From Corynebacterium cystitidis (GTDB lineage: Bacteria; Actinomycetota; Actinomycetes; Mycobacteriales; Mycobacteriaceae), in NCBI RefSeq assembly GCF_900187295.1, contig NZ_LT906473.1, positions 1,364,001-1,428,000 of the forward strand: DNA of 64,000 nt, written 5' to 3'. Position 1 is the first letter of the stretch; each line of letters starts with the position of its first letter. A program made the position numbers and the translations under genes. The notes below the pieces were generated by a model, which did not search any database, had not been told where the DNA came from, and saw only the letters and a program-made list of their open reading frames with translations. Below are positions 28,580 through 36,664 of the stretch, piece by piece.

Positions 28580-29698
28580 TTATAAACTTCCTGCAGCTCG
28601 TGCTTTATCAACAACATCAGCAATGTTATCCACCACAAACCGCACGTCGTCGCGAGTAGTAGTCCTGCCCAAGGTGAACCTTAAAGCCCCCATCCCGGTA
28701 CGCTGGTCTACCCCCATCGCCTCAAGCACATGGCTCATTCGGTTCACTCCGCTGGCACATGCAGACCCTGTTGAGGCCGCTATTCCCAACGTGTCGAGCA
28801 GCATAATCAGCGAGTCCCCATCAGCACCAGCAAACATGACATGGGCATGCGTCGGAAGCGCCGGCTTACTGGTGGTCACGATCACGTCGTCGACCCGCGA
28901 GCGCACTCCGGCAATCAGCTCGTCGCGCAGCTGCCGCACCCGTGCTATCTCTGCGTCCATCTCATCAACCGACGCACGCAAAGCAGCCGCTGTCGCTGCG
29001 GCAGAAGCAACGTCAACAGTTCCGGGCCGGAGACCTCGCTCCTGTCCCCCGCCGAATACGGTTGCAGCAGGCACAGGTGAGCGACGAGCAAGTAAGATCC
29101 CCGTACCGCGCGGCCCACCAAATTTGTGGGCACTGATAGCTAGGGTCGTCGCTCCGAGCGCATGAAAATCGATGGGTAGCTTGCCGGCGACCTGGACCGC
29201 ATCGATATGCACGGGCGTGCCAGCGGCTGCTGCGCGCGCCACAACCTCACCCACCGGTTGAATAGCGCCGGTCTCATTATTGGCCCACATACACGTGGCC
29301 ACGGCGGCCGGCTGATCAAGAGCCGACAGCTCAGCAATATGGCCGGACCTTTCGACGGGTAGCCACTCCACCGTGGCACCCTCAAGAGCCTTCACTGTTT
29401 CTAACACAGCCGGGTGCTCGATTGGTGCCGCAACAACCCTGTCAAGCACTGAGGCTTGATATAGCCCGCGGATTGCGATGTTGTTGGCCTCAGTGCCCGA
29501 ACCGGTGAACACCACCTCGACCGGGTCTGCCCCCAGCACAAGCGCAATTTCCTCACGGGCTTCCGCCAACACTTTATTGGCGTGACGCCCGTCAGCATAT
29601 TGTCCCCCAGGGTTCAGCGCGCCGGAATGCTCCACCCATGCGTCAATTGCGCACTGACGCATGGGTGTGGTTGCCGCATGGTCGAGGTAAATACTCAC
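28580..29698 (-). CDS. Cysteine desulfurase (NifS/IscS-like)
   Basis: A 372-residue PLP enzyme that turns cysteine into alanine and delivers persulfide sulfur. The N-terminus YLDHAATTPM, the GSGTEANNIAI cofactor loop, the PLP lysine in ISAHKFGGPRGTG and the catalytic cysteine in STGSACASG are all present. No iron-sulfur scaffold gene is next to it; the likely client is MnmA, encoded about 6 kb away on the same strand. The GTG start overlaps the etfA stop (GTGA), so it is coupled to the etf genes. Confidence 0.93.
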   Translation of the reverse strand: MSIYLDHAATTPMRQCAIDAWVEHSGALNPGGQYADGRHANKVLAEAREEIALVLGADPVEVVFTGSGTEANNIAIRGLYQASVLDRVVAAPIEHPAVLETVKALEGATVEWLPVERSGHIAELSALDQPAAVATCMWANNETGAIQPVGEVVARAAAAGTPVHIDAVQVAGKLPIDFHALGATTLAISAHKFGGPRGTGILLARRSPVPAATVFGGGQERGLRPGTVDVASAAATAAALRASVDEMDAEIARVRQLRDELIAGVRSRVDDVIVTTSKPALPTHAHVMFAGADGDSLIMLLDTLGIAASTGSACASGVNRMSHVLEAMGVDQRTGMGALRFTLGRTTTRDDVRFVVDNIADVVDKARAAGSL

Positions 29699-30645
29699 TT
29701 GCGTTTGTTGATCTCGTCGATAAGCGCCGGAACGATCTCTTCGACATCACCGACCACGCCAATATCCGCAATCTGGAAGATCGCTTCATCGGAATCCTGA
29801 TTCACGGCGACAATGGTGCCGGACGTCTGCATGCCGGAGGTGTGCTGGATCGCCCCCGACAGGCCCAGGCCGATGTAGAGATCCGGCGAAATGGTCACAC
29901 CCGTCTGGCCGATCTGCGCGCTCGCAGGTGCCCACCCCTCATCGACGACGTCGCGAGTAGCCCCCACGGCGCCACCCAGCGCGTCAGCCAGAGGTTCGAC
30001 GTACTCCTCGAAGCCTGTCTCAGACACGCCGCGGCCCCCAGCGACCACAACGGATGCCTGGTTCAGGTGTGGGCGGTCGCCCTGCTCCGCAGGGGTGAAG
30101 GACGTAACGACGACATCCTTGGCCGTCGCAGCGGGAAGGGCCATTGCAGCAACCTGGCCTGCACCTGGCTCAGCTACCGGTTTTAAAGCACCTGGGCGGA
30201 CGGTGTACACAGGGCATGAGCCACCGGCAACCGCGGTGGTCACCACGGAACCGCCGAAGATCTCGTGGCGTGCCGCGCCTCCGGTTTCGATCCCGACAAC
30301 ATCGAGCAGCACGCCAGAGGCCAGGCGCGCCGCCAGGCGTCCAGCGATCTCGTTGCCCGTCGCTGTCGCAGCGATTACGAACGGCGCTGGATTGGCAGCC
30401 CCTAAAGCGTGAAGCGCATCTACCTCGGGCAGGATTAAACGCTGTGCATAATCTTCGGCTGTGGCATCGATCACCTGGACTGCACCGGCCTCCGCTAACG
30501 CAGGTGCCAGTGCTTCCGCCTGCCCGGTAGCGCCGACAACCACGGCAGAGACAACACCAAGTGGGCGTGCTGCAGTAATAAGTTCGTTGGTGACAGGGTC
30601 TAGCTGGCCGGATGTGTGCTCGACCAGGACATAAACGTGTGACAT
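29695..30645 (-). CDS. etfA: Electron transfer flavoprotein alpha subunit
   Basis: A 316-residue EtfA, the FAD-carrying subunit that takes electrons from acyl-CoA and related dehydrogenases. The C-terminal FAD domain contains VVAGGRGVSE, the LADALGGAVGATRDVVDEGW signature, GQTGVTISPDLYIGLGLSGAIQH and IVAVNQDSDEAIFQIADIG. It begins 8 bases after etfB with AGGAG just before the ATG and overlaps the desulfurase gene by four bases. No ETF-quinone oxidoreductase gene is next to it. Confidence 0.96.
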   Translation of the reverse strand: MSHVYVLVEHTSGQLDPVTNELITAARPLGVVSAVVVGATGQAEALAPALAEAGAVQVIDATAEDYAQRLILPEVDALHALGAANPAPFVIAATATGNEIAGRLAARLASGVLLDVVGIETGGAARHEIFGGSVVTTAVAGGSCPVYTVRPGALKPVAEPGAGQVAAMALPAATAKDVVVTSFTPAEQGDRPHLNQASVVVAGGRGVSETGFEEYVEPLADALGGAVGATRDVVDEGWAPASAQIGQTGVTISPDLYIGLGLSGAIQHTSGMQTSGTIVAVNQDSDEAIFQIADIGVVGDVEEIVPALIDEINKRK

Positions 30646-30653
30646 GTGTTCTC

Positions 30654-31442
30654 CTAGATGAGGTTCTTCGCAGCGAGCTTGTCCACTACCTGGGCTGCAA
30701 TTTCTTCCGGCGAGCCAGAGTCAATAATCTCGCCTGCGGTACGAGTGGGCACCTCGGTGACCGTCTGGACCACGGTTGCAGAGTTATTCAAACCAACCTG
30801 GCCTGCATCCACACCAATCGCAGCGAGATTCAACTGGGTAACGTCGGCCTTTTTGGCGGCAGCCAGGCCCTTAAAGTTGGGAAACCGTGGGCTGGCAGCC
30901 TTGTCCGAGACCGCAATAATGGCAGGTGTCGCTGCCTCAAGCTCCCAGGTGCCCTTATCGTCGTAACGCGTGGCAGTTACTGTGCCACCTGCAAGCGACA
31001 CCTCGCCAACCTCAGTCAGAGCGGGGATCTGGCGGTACTCGGCCAATAGGCCTGCCATCACGCCGCCCTGGCCGTCTGATGACTGGTTCCCGGTGACAAT
31101 GAGGGCAACATCGTCAATGGTGTTGATCGCGTTGGTCAACGCCCACGCCGTGGCAACGGCATCGGAACCAGCCAGTGCTTCGTCGGAAAGCAAAACGGCA
31201 TCATCCGCTCCCATCGCTAGAGCCTTGCGCAGGGCCTCGTCGCTACCTTCCGGGCCCATGGACAGCGCGACGACGCGATGCTCGCCTGCTTCTTTAATTT
31301 GCAAGGCAGTTTCGACGGCGTATTCATTAATCTCATCGATGATGGAATCGATGTTCGTGCGATCGAGTGTATGGTCCGGTTCCAGGACTTTTTCAGACCA
31401 GGTATCCGGAACGTTTTTCACCAGCACCACGATGGTGGTCAT
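30654..31442 (-). CDS. etfB: Electron transfer flavoprotein beta subunit
   Basis: A 262-residue EtfB, the AMP-binding partner of EtfA. It starts TTIVVLVKNVPDTWSEKV and shows INEYAVETALQIKEAG, LSMGPEGSDEALRKALAMGADDAVLL and VTGNQSSDGQGGVMAGLLAE, the nucleotide-binding strands of the family. ATG 31442 is chosen with AAAGG upstream; the 38 extra codons before it do not look like EtfB. First gene of an etfB-etfA-desulfurase operon. Confidence 0.96.
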   Translation of the reverse strand: MTTIVVLVKNVPDTWSEKVLEPDHTLDRTNIDSIIDEINEYAVETALQIKEAGEHRVVALSMGPEGSDEALRKALAMGADDAVLLSDEALAGSDAVATAWALTNAINTIDDVALIVTGNQSSDGQGGVMAGLLAEYRQIPALTEVGEVSLAGGTVTATRYDDKGTWELEAATPAIIAVSDKAASPRFPNFKGLAAAKKADVTQLNLAAIGVDAGQVGLNNSATVVQTVTEVPTRTAGEIIDSGSPEEIAAQVVDKLAAKNLI

Positions 31443-31504
31443 GTGTGCTTCACCTTTCCGTTGTTGCTTCCTTTGTAACGCTCTACAGTAGCCTAGCCCG
31501 AATC

Positions 31505-32683
31505 CTAGCCCGAAAGTTGAGGCCGAACACTGCCCGCCCACTGGCGGGCGCCGCAAAGGTAGGCAGTGGCGGTATCCCCAATTCGCGCAACGACTACCGC
31601 CATCGCCCGCTTTCCTTTAAGTTTCATCTTTTTCCGCAGCTGATCGGGGTTAATGTCCACCCCGCGCACCAAAATTTCCAAACTACCCGCCCCGTGCGCG
31701 TGCAACGCCGAGCGAAGTTTCTTCAACGACACCTCTTCGATGAATGGAAATCCACTCCAGCCCGCAGGAATATCCTCGCCGCTCAGAAAAGCGATGTGGC
31801 TATCTAGCATCCACAGCCCGTGGCGCGCCGCCCAGCCTCGGACGAGCCCGGCGCGAATCACGGCGCCATCGGGTTCGATGATGTATTGACCAGGCCCGCG
31901 CACGTCGACTTCGGCGGAGTCGAGGTCAGTAACGACTTCGTGGCGCGCACCTAACATGGTTGCTTCACGACGAGCGCCCGTGGTGAGTCCCGGCGTGTAG
32001 AGGCACGTCTCTTTTACCGCACCGTCAACGCTGACTACGTTAACGAGGCCTTCCCATCCCGAGTAGTCGATCCCCGGCGCGCATTTTATGGCAAGCTCGC
32101 TTTCGGCGTAGGTGGCCAGCAGCTCCGGCAGCGGTGGAATGAGCTGTGCGGGGTCGGTGATGCGCCGACCTGCTGCGCGCCGAGCGGGGTCTGCGACTAT
32201 GACGTCAGCGTGGCTGGTGCGCCCTAAGGCGTCGGCACGCACCAGCCACGCGTCCTCGCCGAGGTTGTGGCGCGCCATGCGAAGGCGTTGGGCATCGAGA
32301 TCGCTGCCCAACCAGTCCATGTCACGGCCGCGAATACTTGGCGCTTCGGTGCCGATGGAACACGTGACGTCATGCACGAAGCGCACCCCGGCCGCCTGGA
32401 GATGTGCGGCGCGGTGCTCGGCCACCGCCGCTGGGGTGGCTTGTTGGGCTGCGTCTGAGTCGGTGAGCCAACAGGCGGGGAACTTATCGACGGCGCTACG
32501 ACGGGCGACCACGAGTTCAGTGACGGCCCGTGCATAGGTGCCAAAGTGAGTGCGCAGTATTGTGTGGTCGGCCAGCATCGATTTCTTGGTTAACGCGAGC
32601 TCGGCAGTCACCTCGTCGATAAGCGTGCTGTGCGCTGTGAGGTAGTCAATGTCTTTGTCAGTGAAGGCCACCGATTTTGCCAA
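31505..32683 (-). CDS. Class I SAM-dependent methyltransferase with THUMP-like C-terminal domain
   Basis: A 392-residue protein. The middle part is a Rossmann methyltransferase: VRFVHDVTCSIGTEAPSI is the SAM-binding strand and loop, WLGSDLDAQRLRMARHNL the acidic post-strand, and VIVADPARRAAGRR a D-P-A-R motif like N-methyltransferase active sites. The last 80 residues (GVDINPDQLRKKMKLKG) match the THUMP-like domain of these actinobacterial proteins, suggesting an RNA substrate. TTG 32683 or GTG 32671 may be the start; it overlaps the NUDIX gene's end, implying coupling. Exact substrate unknown. Confidence 0.8.
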   Translation of the reverse strand: MAKSVAFTDKDIDYLTAHSTLIDEVTAELALTKKSMLADHTILRTHFGTYARAVTELVVARRSAVDKFPACWLTDSDAAQQATPAAVAEHRAAHLQAAGVRFVHDVTCSIGTEAPSIRGRDMDWLGSDLDAQRLRMARHNLGEDAWLVRADALGRTSHADVIVADPARRAAGRRITDPAQLIPPLPELLATYAESELAIKCAPGIDYSGWEGLVNVVSVDGAVKETCLYTPGLTTGARREATMLGARHEVVTDLDSAEVDVRGPGQYIIEPDGAVIRAGLVRGWAARHGLWMLDSHIAFLSGEDIPAGWSGFPFIEEVSLKKLRSALHAHGAGSLEILVRGVDINPDQLRKKMKLKGKRAMAVVVARIGDTATAYLCGARQWAGSVRPQLSG

Positions 32684-33524
32684 TCCTGTCCTCGGGGCTG
32701 TGGTTGAAAAAGTCTGCGTAGCGCTCGATATGTGTGGGGTCTCCTACAACAGGGCTGAGATCCTGCTCGCGTGCGGCGGATTGGACTTCAGCAACCGTTT
32801 CAAAGCGGGAAAGATCGAGCAGCTGCGCCCACGTGGCTACGGCGAAGCGGACTAGCCCGACGCGCCAGCCCTCGATGAGCAAGCTCGGCGGGAACCAGTT
32901 CGCGTCGTCGGCCTCGCCGGTATCGCCGTCGGGGGTTTGACCTTCCGGCACGGTGGCCACGAACGAGAAAGTGTCAAACCAGTTACCTACCTCGGACTGG
33001 CCGACCCATCTGCCCCACGGTTCTAATTTGTCTGCGTTGACCTTGAGGTTGTTCTTGCGCAACACGTCGGTCAGCGCGGCGGTGTGGTTGACCAATTTGT
33101 CCCGTGCATCTGAGAAGGGGCGGGTATCAGACAGCATTCGTCCGTCTGCGTCGGCGACTAGCAACGTACCAGTCTCTTCGTAGATCTCGCGCACTGCGGC
33201 GAACACGAGTGCGTGGGCTTTGTATTTGTTCAGGCCGAGCCGGCGCGCGATCGATACAACGCTGCGGCCCGTCCATAAATCACCGGAGTCCCACGAGCGG
33301 GGCGGAAAGTCGCGGCTGTCCACGCCCCCTCCGGGAAAAACCGTCATACCAGGATAGTTACGCATGGTGCGCACACGTTCTTGGGCCCACACTTCGAGCC
33401 CGCTATCGCCGTCGCGGATGAGCATGACCGTTGCGGCGAGGCGTCCCCCGTTGAAACCTGTAGTTTCGGTGGGATCGATTCTGTCGACCTGATCGGCCGA
33501 AAACGCTCCGCGCGATCGGCGCAT
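32658..33524 (-). CDS. NUDIX hydrolase
   Basis: A 288-residue NUDIX protein. The box is stretched: FPGGGVDSRDFPPRSW, then a roughly 30-residue insert, then AAVREIYEETGTLL, which has the catalytic REXXEE residues and the GTLL end. Such insertions occur in larger NUDIX enzymes acting on CoA or nucleotide diphosphate compounds, so the substrate is uncertain. AAGGAGG lies 8 bases before the ATG. Its 3' end overlaps the methyltransferase gene by 26 bases. Confidence 0.85.
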   Translation of the reverse strand: MRRSRGAFSADQVDRIDPTETTGFNGGRLAATVMLIRDGDSGLEVWAQERVRTMRNYPGMTVFPGGGVDSRDFPPRSWDSGDLWTGRSVVSIARRLGLNKYKAHALVFAAVREIYEETGTLLVADADGRMLSDTRPFSDARDKLVNHTAALTDVLRKNNLKVNADKLEPWGRWVGQSEVGNWFDTFSFVATVPEGQTPDGDTGEADDANWFPPSLLIEGWRVGLVRFAVATWAQLLDLSRFETVAEVQSAAREQDLSPVVGDPTHIERYADFFNHSPEDRIGKIGGLH

Positions 33525-33545
33525 CTACCCCACCTCCTTGTCCAG

Positions 33546-33585
33546 CCTGAATAATCCTGACTCAGGTTGACTAAGCCTGACTAAG
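33546..33585. repeat. Degenerate 10-bp tandem repeat
   Basis: Four consecutive 10-mers (CCTGAATAAT, CCTGACTCAG, GTTGACTAAG, CCTGACTAAG) fill the gap between the ABC ATPase stop and the NUDIX leader, one DNA turn apart. Confidence 0.5.
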
Positions 33586-34414
33586 CCCTGTGTGCTCCTC
33601 CTCGACGCGAGCGCCGTGCGAAGTACCGACCGTCCACCTGGTCTAACTGGATTGGTTGGTGGTAGGCAGCAGTCAGGTTGTTACTTGTCAGCACGTCGTC
33701 GATGAGTCCTTGAGCCACCACGTTACCTTCATCCAGCAACATGGCGTGGGTGAAACCGTACGGGATCTCTTCGACGTGGTGGGTGATCATCACGATCGCG
33801 GGCGCGTCTGCGTCGAGTGCTAGGTCACCCAAGTAGGCCACTAGATCTTCGCGTCCGCCTAAGTCCATTCCGGCACCGGGCTCGTCGAAGATGAGCAGCT
33901 CAGGGTCTGTCATAATTGCGCGTGCAATCATCACGCGTTTGCGCTCACCGTCGGAAAGCGTGCCCCATTCACGCTCCAGCAGGTGCAGCGCACCGAGCTG
34001 TTCTAGTTTTTCCGCGGCCTGCGCATAATCCATCTCGTCGTATTGCTCGCGCCAGCGGCCCAAGATCGAGTAGCCTGCCGAGACGACTAGGTCGCCGACT
34101 TTCTCGGTACCTGGCACGCGCTCGCTGATCGACGAGGAGGCCACGCCGATGGAGGCGCGGAGGTCACGCAAGTCGGTACGACCAATCTGCTCACCCAGTA
34201 CGAAAGCGGTGCCAGCTGATGGTTGTACTTCTGCTCCTGCCATTCGGATCAGGCTTGTTTTGCCCGCCCCGTTGGGGCCGATGATCACCCAGCGCTCATC
34301 AAGTTCCACCTGCCAGTCAACGGGGCCAACAAGAGTACGACCGCCACGGCGAAGCTCCACACCGCGAAAATCGATCATCAAATCGGAATCAGTTTCCAGC
34401 TGGATGTCATTCAT
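33581..34414 (-). CDS. ABC transporter ATP-binding protein (single NBD, no adjacent permease)
   Basis: A 277-residue ATPase. Walker A is GPNGAGKTS, the signature is LSDGERKRVMIARAI, Walker B is LLIFDEPGAGMDL and the switch histidine lies in MITHHVEEIPYGFTHAMLL. The signature and the HHVEEI ending are like the ModF/iron-type stand-alone ATPases. No membrane partner is seen nearby, so it may have a non-transport role or a distant partner. GGAG lies close (2-3 bases) before the ATG. It is divergent from glgE with a 100-base gap. Confidence 0.85.
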   Translation of the reverse strand: MNDIQLETDSDLMIDFRGVELRRGGRTLVGPVDWQVELDERWVIIGPNGAGKTSLIRMAGAEVQPSAGTAFVLGEQIGRTDLRDLRASIGVASSSISERVPGTEKVGDLVVSAGYSILGRWREQYDEMDYAQAAEKLEQLGALHLLEREWGTLSDGERKRVMIARAIMTDPELLIFDEPGAGMDLGGREDLVAYLGDLALDADAPAIVMITHHVEEIPYGFTHAMLLDEGNVVAQGLIDDVLTSNNLTAAYHQPIQLDQVDGRYFARRSRRGGAHRA

Positions 34415-34506
34415 GTCTCCTATTGTGACCTATTTTCCATCTCTACGGTGAAAGTGACACGTTTTGACTAGGGTAGAAGGCGAAGCATTTTCCTAGAGAG
34501 AGAGCT

Positions 34507-34518
34507 ATGAAACAATGA
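34507..34518 (+). other. Three-codon upstream ORF overlapping the glgE start
   Basis: ATG AAA CAA TGA lies directly before glgE, and its TGA overlaps the glgE ATG as ATGA. A ribosome translating it would stop on the glgE start, so it could tune glgE initiation. The only upstream purine stretch (GAGAGAGAG) could serve either start. Confidence 0.35.
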
Positions 34519-36539
34519 CTGGACGACTTGGGATCGATGATGTAAGGCCACAGATTTCCGGCCGCACCCTACCGGCAAAGGCGGTAGTCGGCGAAGTAGT
34601 GCCGATCTCCGCGTTAGTTTGGCGCGAAGGCCATGACGCAGTCGCAGCCACTGCCGAAATCACCCCGCCGCAGGAGGAACGCTTCTCGATCCATATGCAG
34701 CAGGAGACCTACCGTCCAGATAACGTCCACGCCGTCTTCGTACCCGATACTGAGGGCTTGTGGCGTTTCCGCATTGACGCATGGTCTGACCCGATGGCTA
34801 CGTGGCGCAACGCGGTGACCAAGAAGCTAAACGCCGGTCAGAGCGCAGACGAGCTGGCGAATGACCTGCACCATGGCGTCGAGCTATTCGAACGGGCAGC
34901 AGAGCAAGCCCCGAAGGCTGACCGCGAGGTGCTGCTTGGTGTGGCGCGCACGATTAACGACGACACCCTCCCGATCGACCAGCGCGTCAACGCAGGTTTG
35001 ACTGATGAAGTTCGCGAAATCCTCGATGAGTACCCACTGCGTGAGCTGGTGACCCGCGGCCCCATCTGTGAAATCGCAGTCGAGCGTCGTGAAGCATTGG
35101 TGAACTCCTGGTACGAGCTCTTCCCTCGCTCTACCGGCGGGTGGGACGCAGACGGCAACCCTGTCCACGGCACGTTCGAGACCACCGCGGCAGCACTTGA
35201 TCGCGTGGCGAAGATGGGATTCGACACCGTCTATTTCCCGCCGATTCACCCCATCGGTGAAATCAACCGGAAGGGCAAGAACAACACGTTGACCGCCGTC
35301 GACGGTGACGTGGGCTCGCCCTGGGCCATTGGTTCCAAGGCTGGTGGACATGATGCCGTCCACCCTGAGCTCGGCACCGAAAAAGACTTCGTGCGCCTAG
35401 TCAAGCGAGCCGAAGAACTCGGCCTTGAAATTGCGCTCGACCTCGCATTGCAGGCTGCACCAGATCATCCTTGGGCTCGCGATCACCGCGAGTTCTTCAC
35501 TGAGCTTGCCGACGGCACTATCGCCTACGCCGAGAACCCGCCGAAGAAGTACCAAGATATCTACCCAATCAACTTCGATAACGATCCGAAGGGTATTTAC
35601 AACGAGGTGTACCGCGTTGTCATGCACTGGGTGAATTTGGGTGTGACCACCTTCCGGGTGGATAACCCACACACCAAGCCGGTGAATTTCTGGCAGTGGC
35701 TGATTGACCGCGTGCACGAAACCAATCCGGAGGTCATTTTCCTCGCTGAAGCATTTACCCGCCCGGCTCGCATGTTCGGCTTGGCAAAGATTGGATTCTC
35801 GCAGTCCTACACCTACTTCACCTGGAAGACCTCAAAGGAGGATCTCACTGACTTTGCGTTGATGGTCTCTGGTCTTGCCGATGTGTCGCGGCCGAACTTG
35901 TTCGTAAACACCCCAGATATCCTCCACGAATCACTCCAGAAGGGAGGCCGCGCGATGTTCGCCATCCGGGCAGCGCTGGCGGCCACAATGAGCCCGCTAT
36001 GGGGCGTGTATTCCGGTTATGAACTCTACGAACATGTGCCGGTCCACGAAGGCAGCGAGGAGTATCTGGACTCTGAGAAGTATGAGCTGCGCCCGCGCGA
36101 CTTCCAGACTGCGCTGGACAACGGTGACTCGTTGGAGCCGTACATCACCCAGCTCAATCACATTCGGCGTGAAAATCCTGCGCTGCAGCAGCTGCGCAAT
36201 ATTCACTTCCACGACATCGAGAACCCGAATCTGATCGCCTACTCGAAGGTAGATGCAGTAACTGGCAACGCTGTCTTGGTCGTGGTGAACCTGGATTCTT
36301 ACGGTGGGCAGGAAGGCATGATCAATGTGGACATGGAGGCGATCGGCTTGCGCCACGGTGACACCTTCAAGGTCCACGATGCCGTCAGCGGTGCTGAATA
36401 CATCTGGGGAGATCGGAACTTTGTGCGCCTCGAGCCGTTGAAGGACGTCGCCCACATCTTCATCTTGCCGGATGTTCTTCCGGAGCGCCGCGAGAAGCTC
36501 GCGTGGCGCGAAATTCCTGAGCACGACTATCGGCCATAG
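34515..36539 (+). CDS. glgE: Alpha-1,4-glucan:maltose-1-phosphate maltosyltransferase
   Basis: A 674-residue GH13_3 enzyme that extends alpha-1,4-glucan with maltosyl units from maltose-1-phosphate, the last step of the trehalose-to-glucan route in actinobacteria. Seen are the N-terminal domain ([20 protein letters not shown]), [35 protein letters not shown], the nucleophile D383 in [10 protein letters not shown], the acid/base E412 in FLAEAFTRP, and [13 protein letters not shown] purine-rich stretch precedes the ATG. glgB follows after 125 bases with its own leader. Confidence 0.97.
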   Translation: MTGRLGIDDVRPQISGRTLPAKAVVGEVVPISALVWREGHDAVAATAEITPPQEERFSIHMQQETYRPDNVHAVFVPDTEGLWRFRIDAWSDPMATWRNAVTKKLNAGQSADELANDLHHGVELFERAAEQAPKADREVLLGVARTINDDTLPIDQRVNAGLTDEVREILDEYPLRELVTRGPICEIAVERREALVNSWYELFPRSTGGWDADGNPVHGTFETTAAALDRVAKMGFDTVYFPPIHPIGEINRKGKNNTLTAVDGDVGSPWAIGSKAGGHDAVHPELGTEKDFVRLVKRAEELGLEIALDLALQAAPDHPWARDHREFFTELADGTIAYAENPPKKYQDIYPINFDNDPKGIYNEVYRVVMHWVNLGVTTFRVDNPHTKPVNFWQWLIDRVHETNPEVIFLAEAFTRPARMFGLAKIGFSQSYTYFTWKTSKEDLTDFALMVSGLADVSRPNLFVNTPDILHESLQKGGRAMFAIRAALAATMSPLWGVYSGYELYEHVPVHEGSEEYLDSEKYELRPRDFQTALDNGDSLEPYITQLNHIRRENPALQQLRNIHFHDIENPNLIAYSKVDAVTGNAVLVVVNLDSYGGQEGMINVDMEAIGLRHGDTFKVHDAVSGAEYIWGDRNFVRLEPLKDVAHIFILPDVLPERREKLAWREIPEHDYRP

Positions 36540-36553
36540 TGCGCCATAGTGCG
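36529..36553 (+). repeat. Tandem GCGCCATAGT duplication across the glgE stop codon
   Basis: CGGCCATAGT GCGCCATAGT GCGCC spans the TAG at 36537-36539. The unit is 10 bases, so a read-past of the first stop soon meets further in-line variants. Short, probably slippage. Confidence 0.4.
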
Positions 36554-36617
36554 CCCAAAGAGATTGCATTCAGTTTCCTGGGAACTTCATAAGACACAAC
36601 CGAGGCTCTCAGGTAAC

Positions 36618-36647
36618 TTCACTATTGAATACCTTTTCACTATCGAA
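36618..36647 (+). repeat. Direct repeat TTCACTAT(T/C)GAA upstream of glgB
   Basis: Two 12-mers, at 36618-36629 and 36636-36647, start 18 bases apart, just before the AAAGGA ribosome site of glgB. Possible regulator site. The 125-base gap holds no gene. Confidence 0.45.
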
Positions 36648-36664
36648 CATTAAAGGAACTACCC

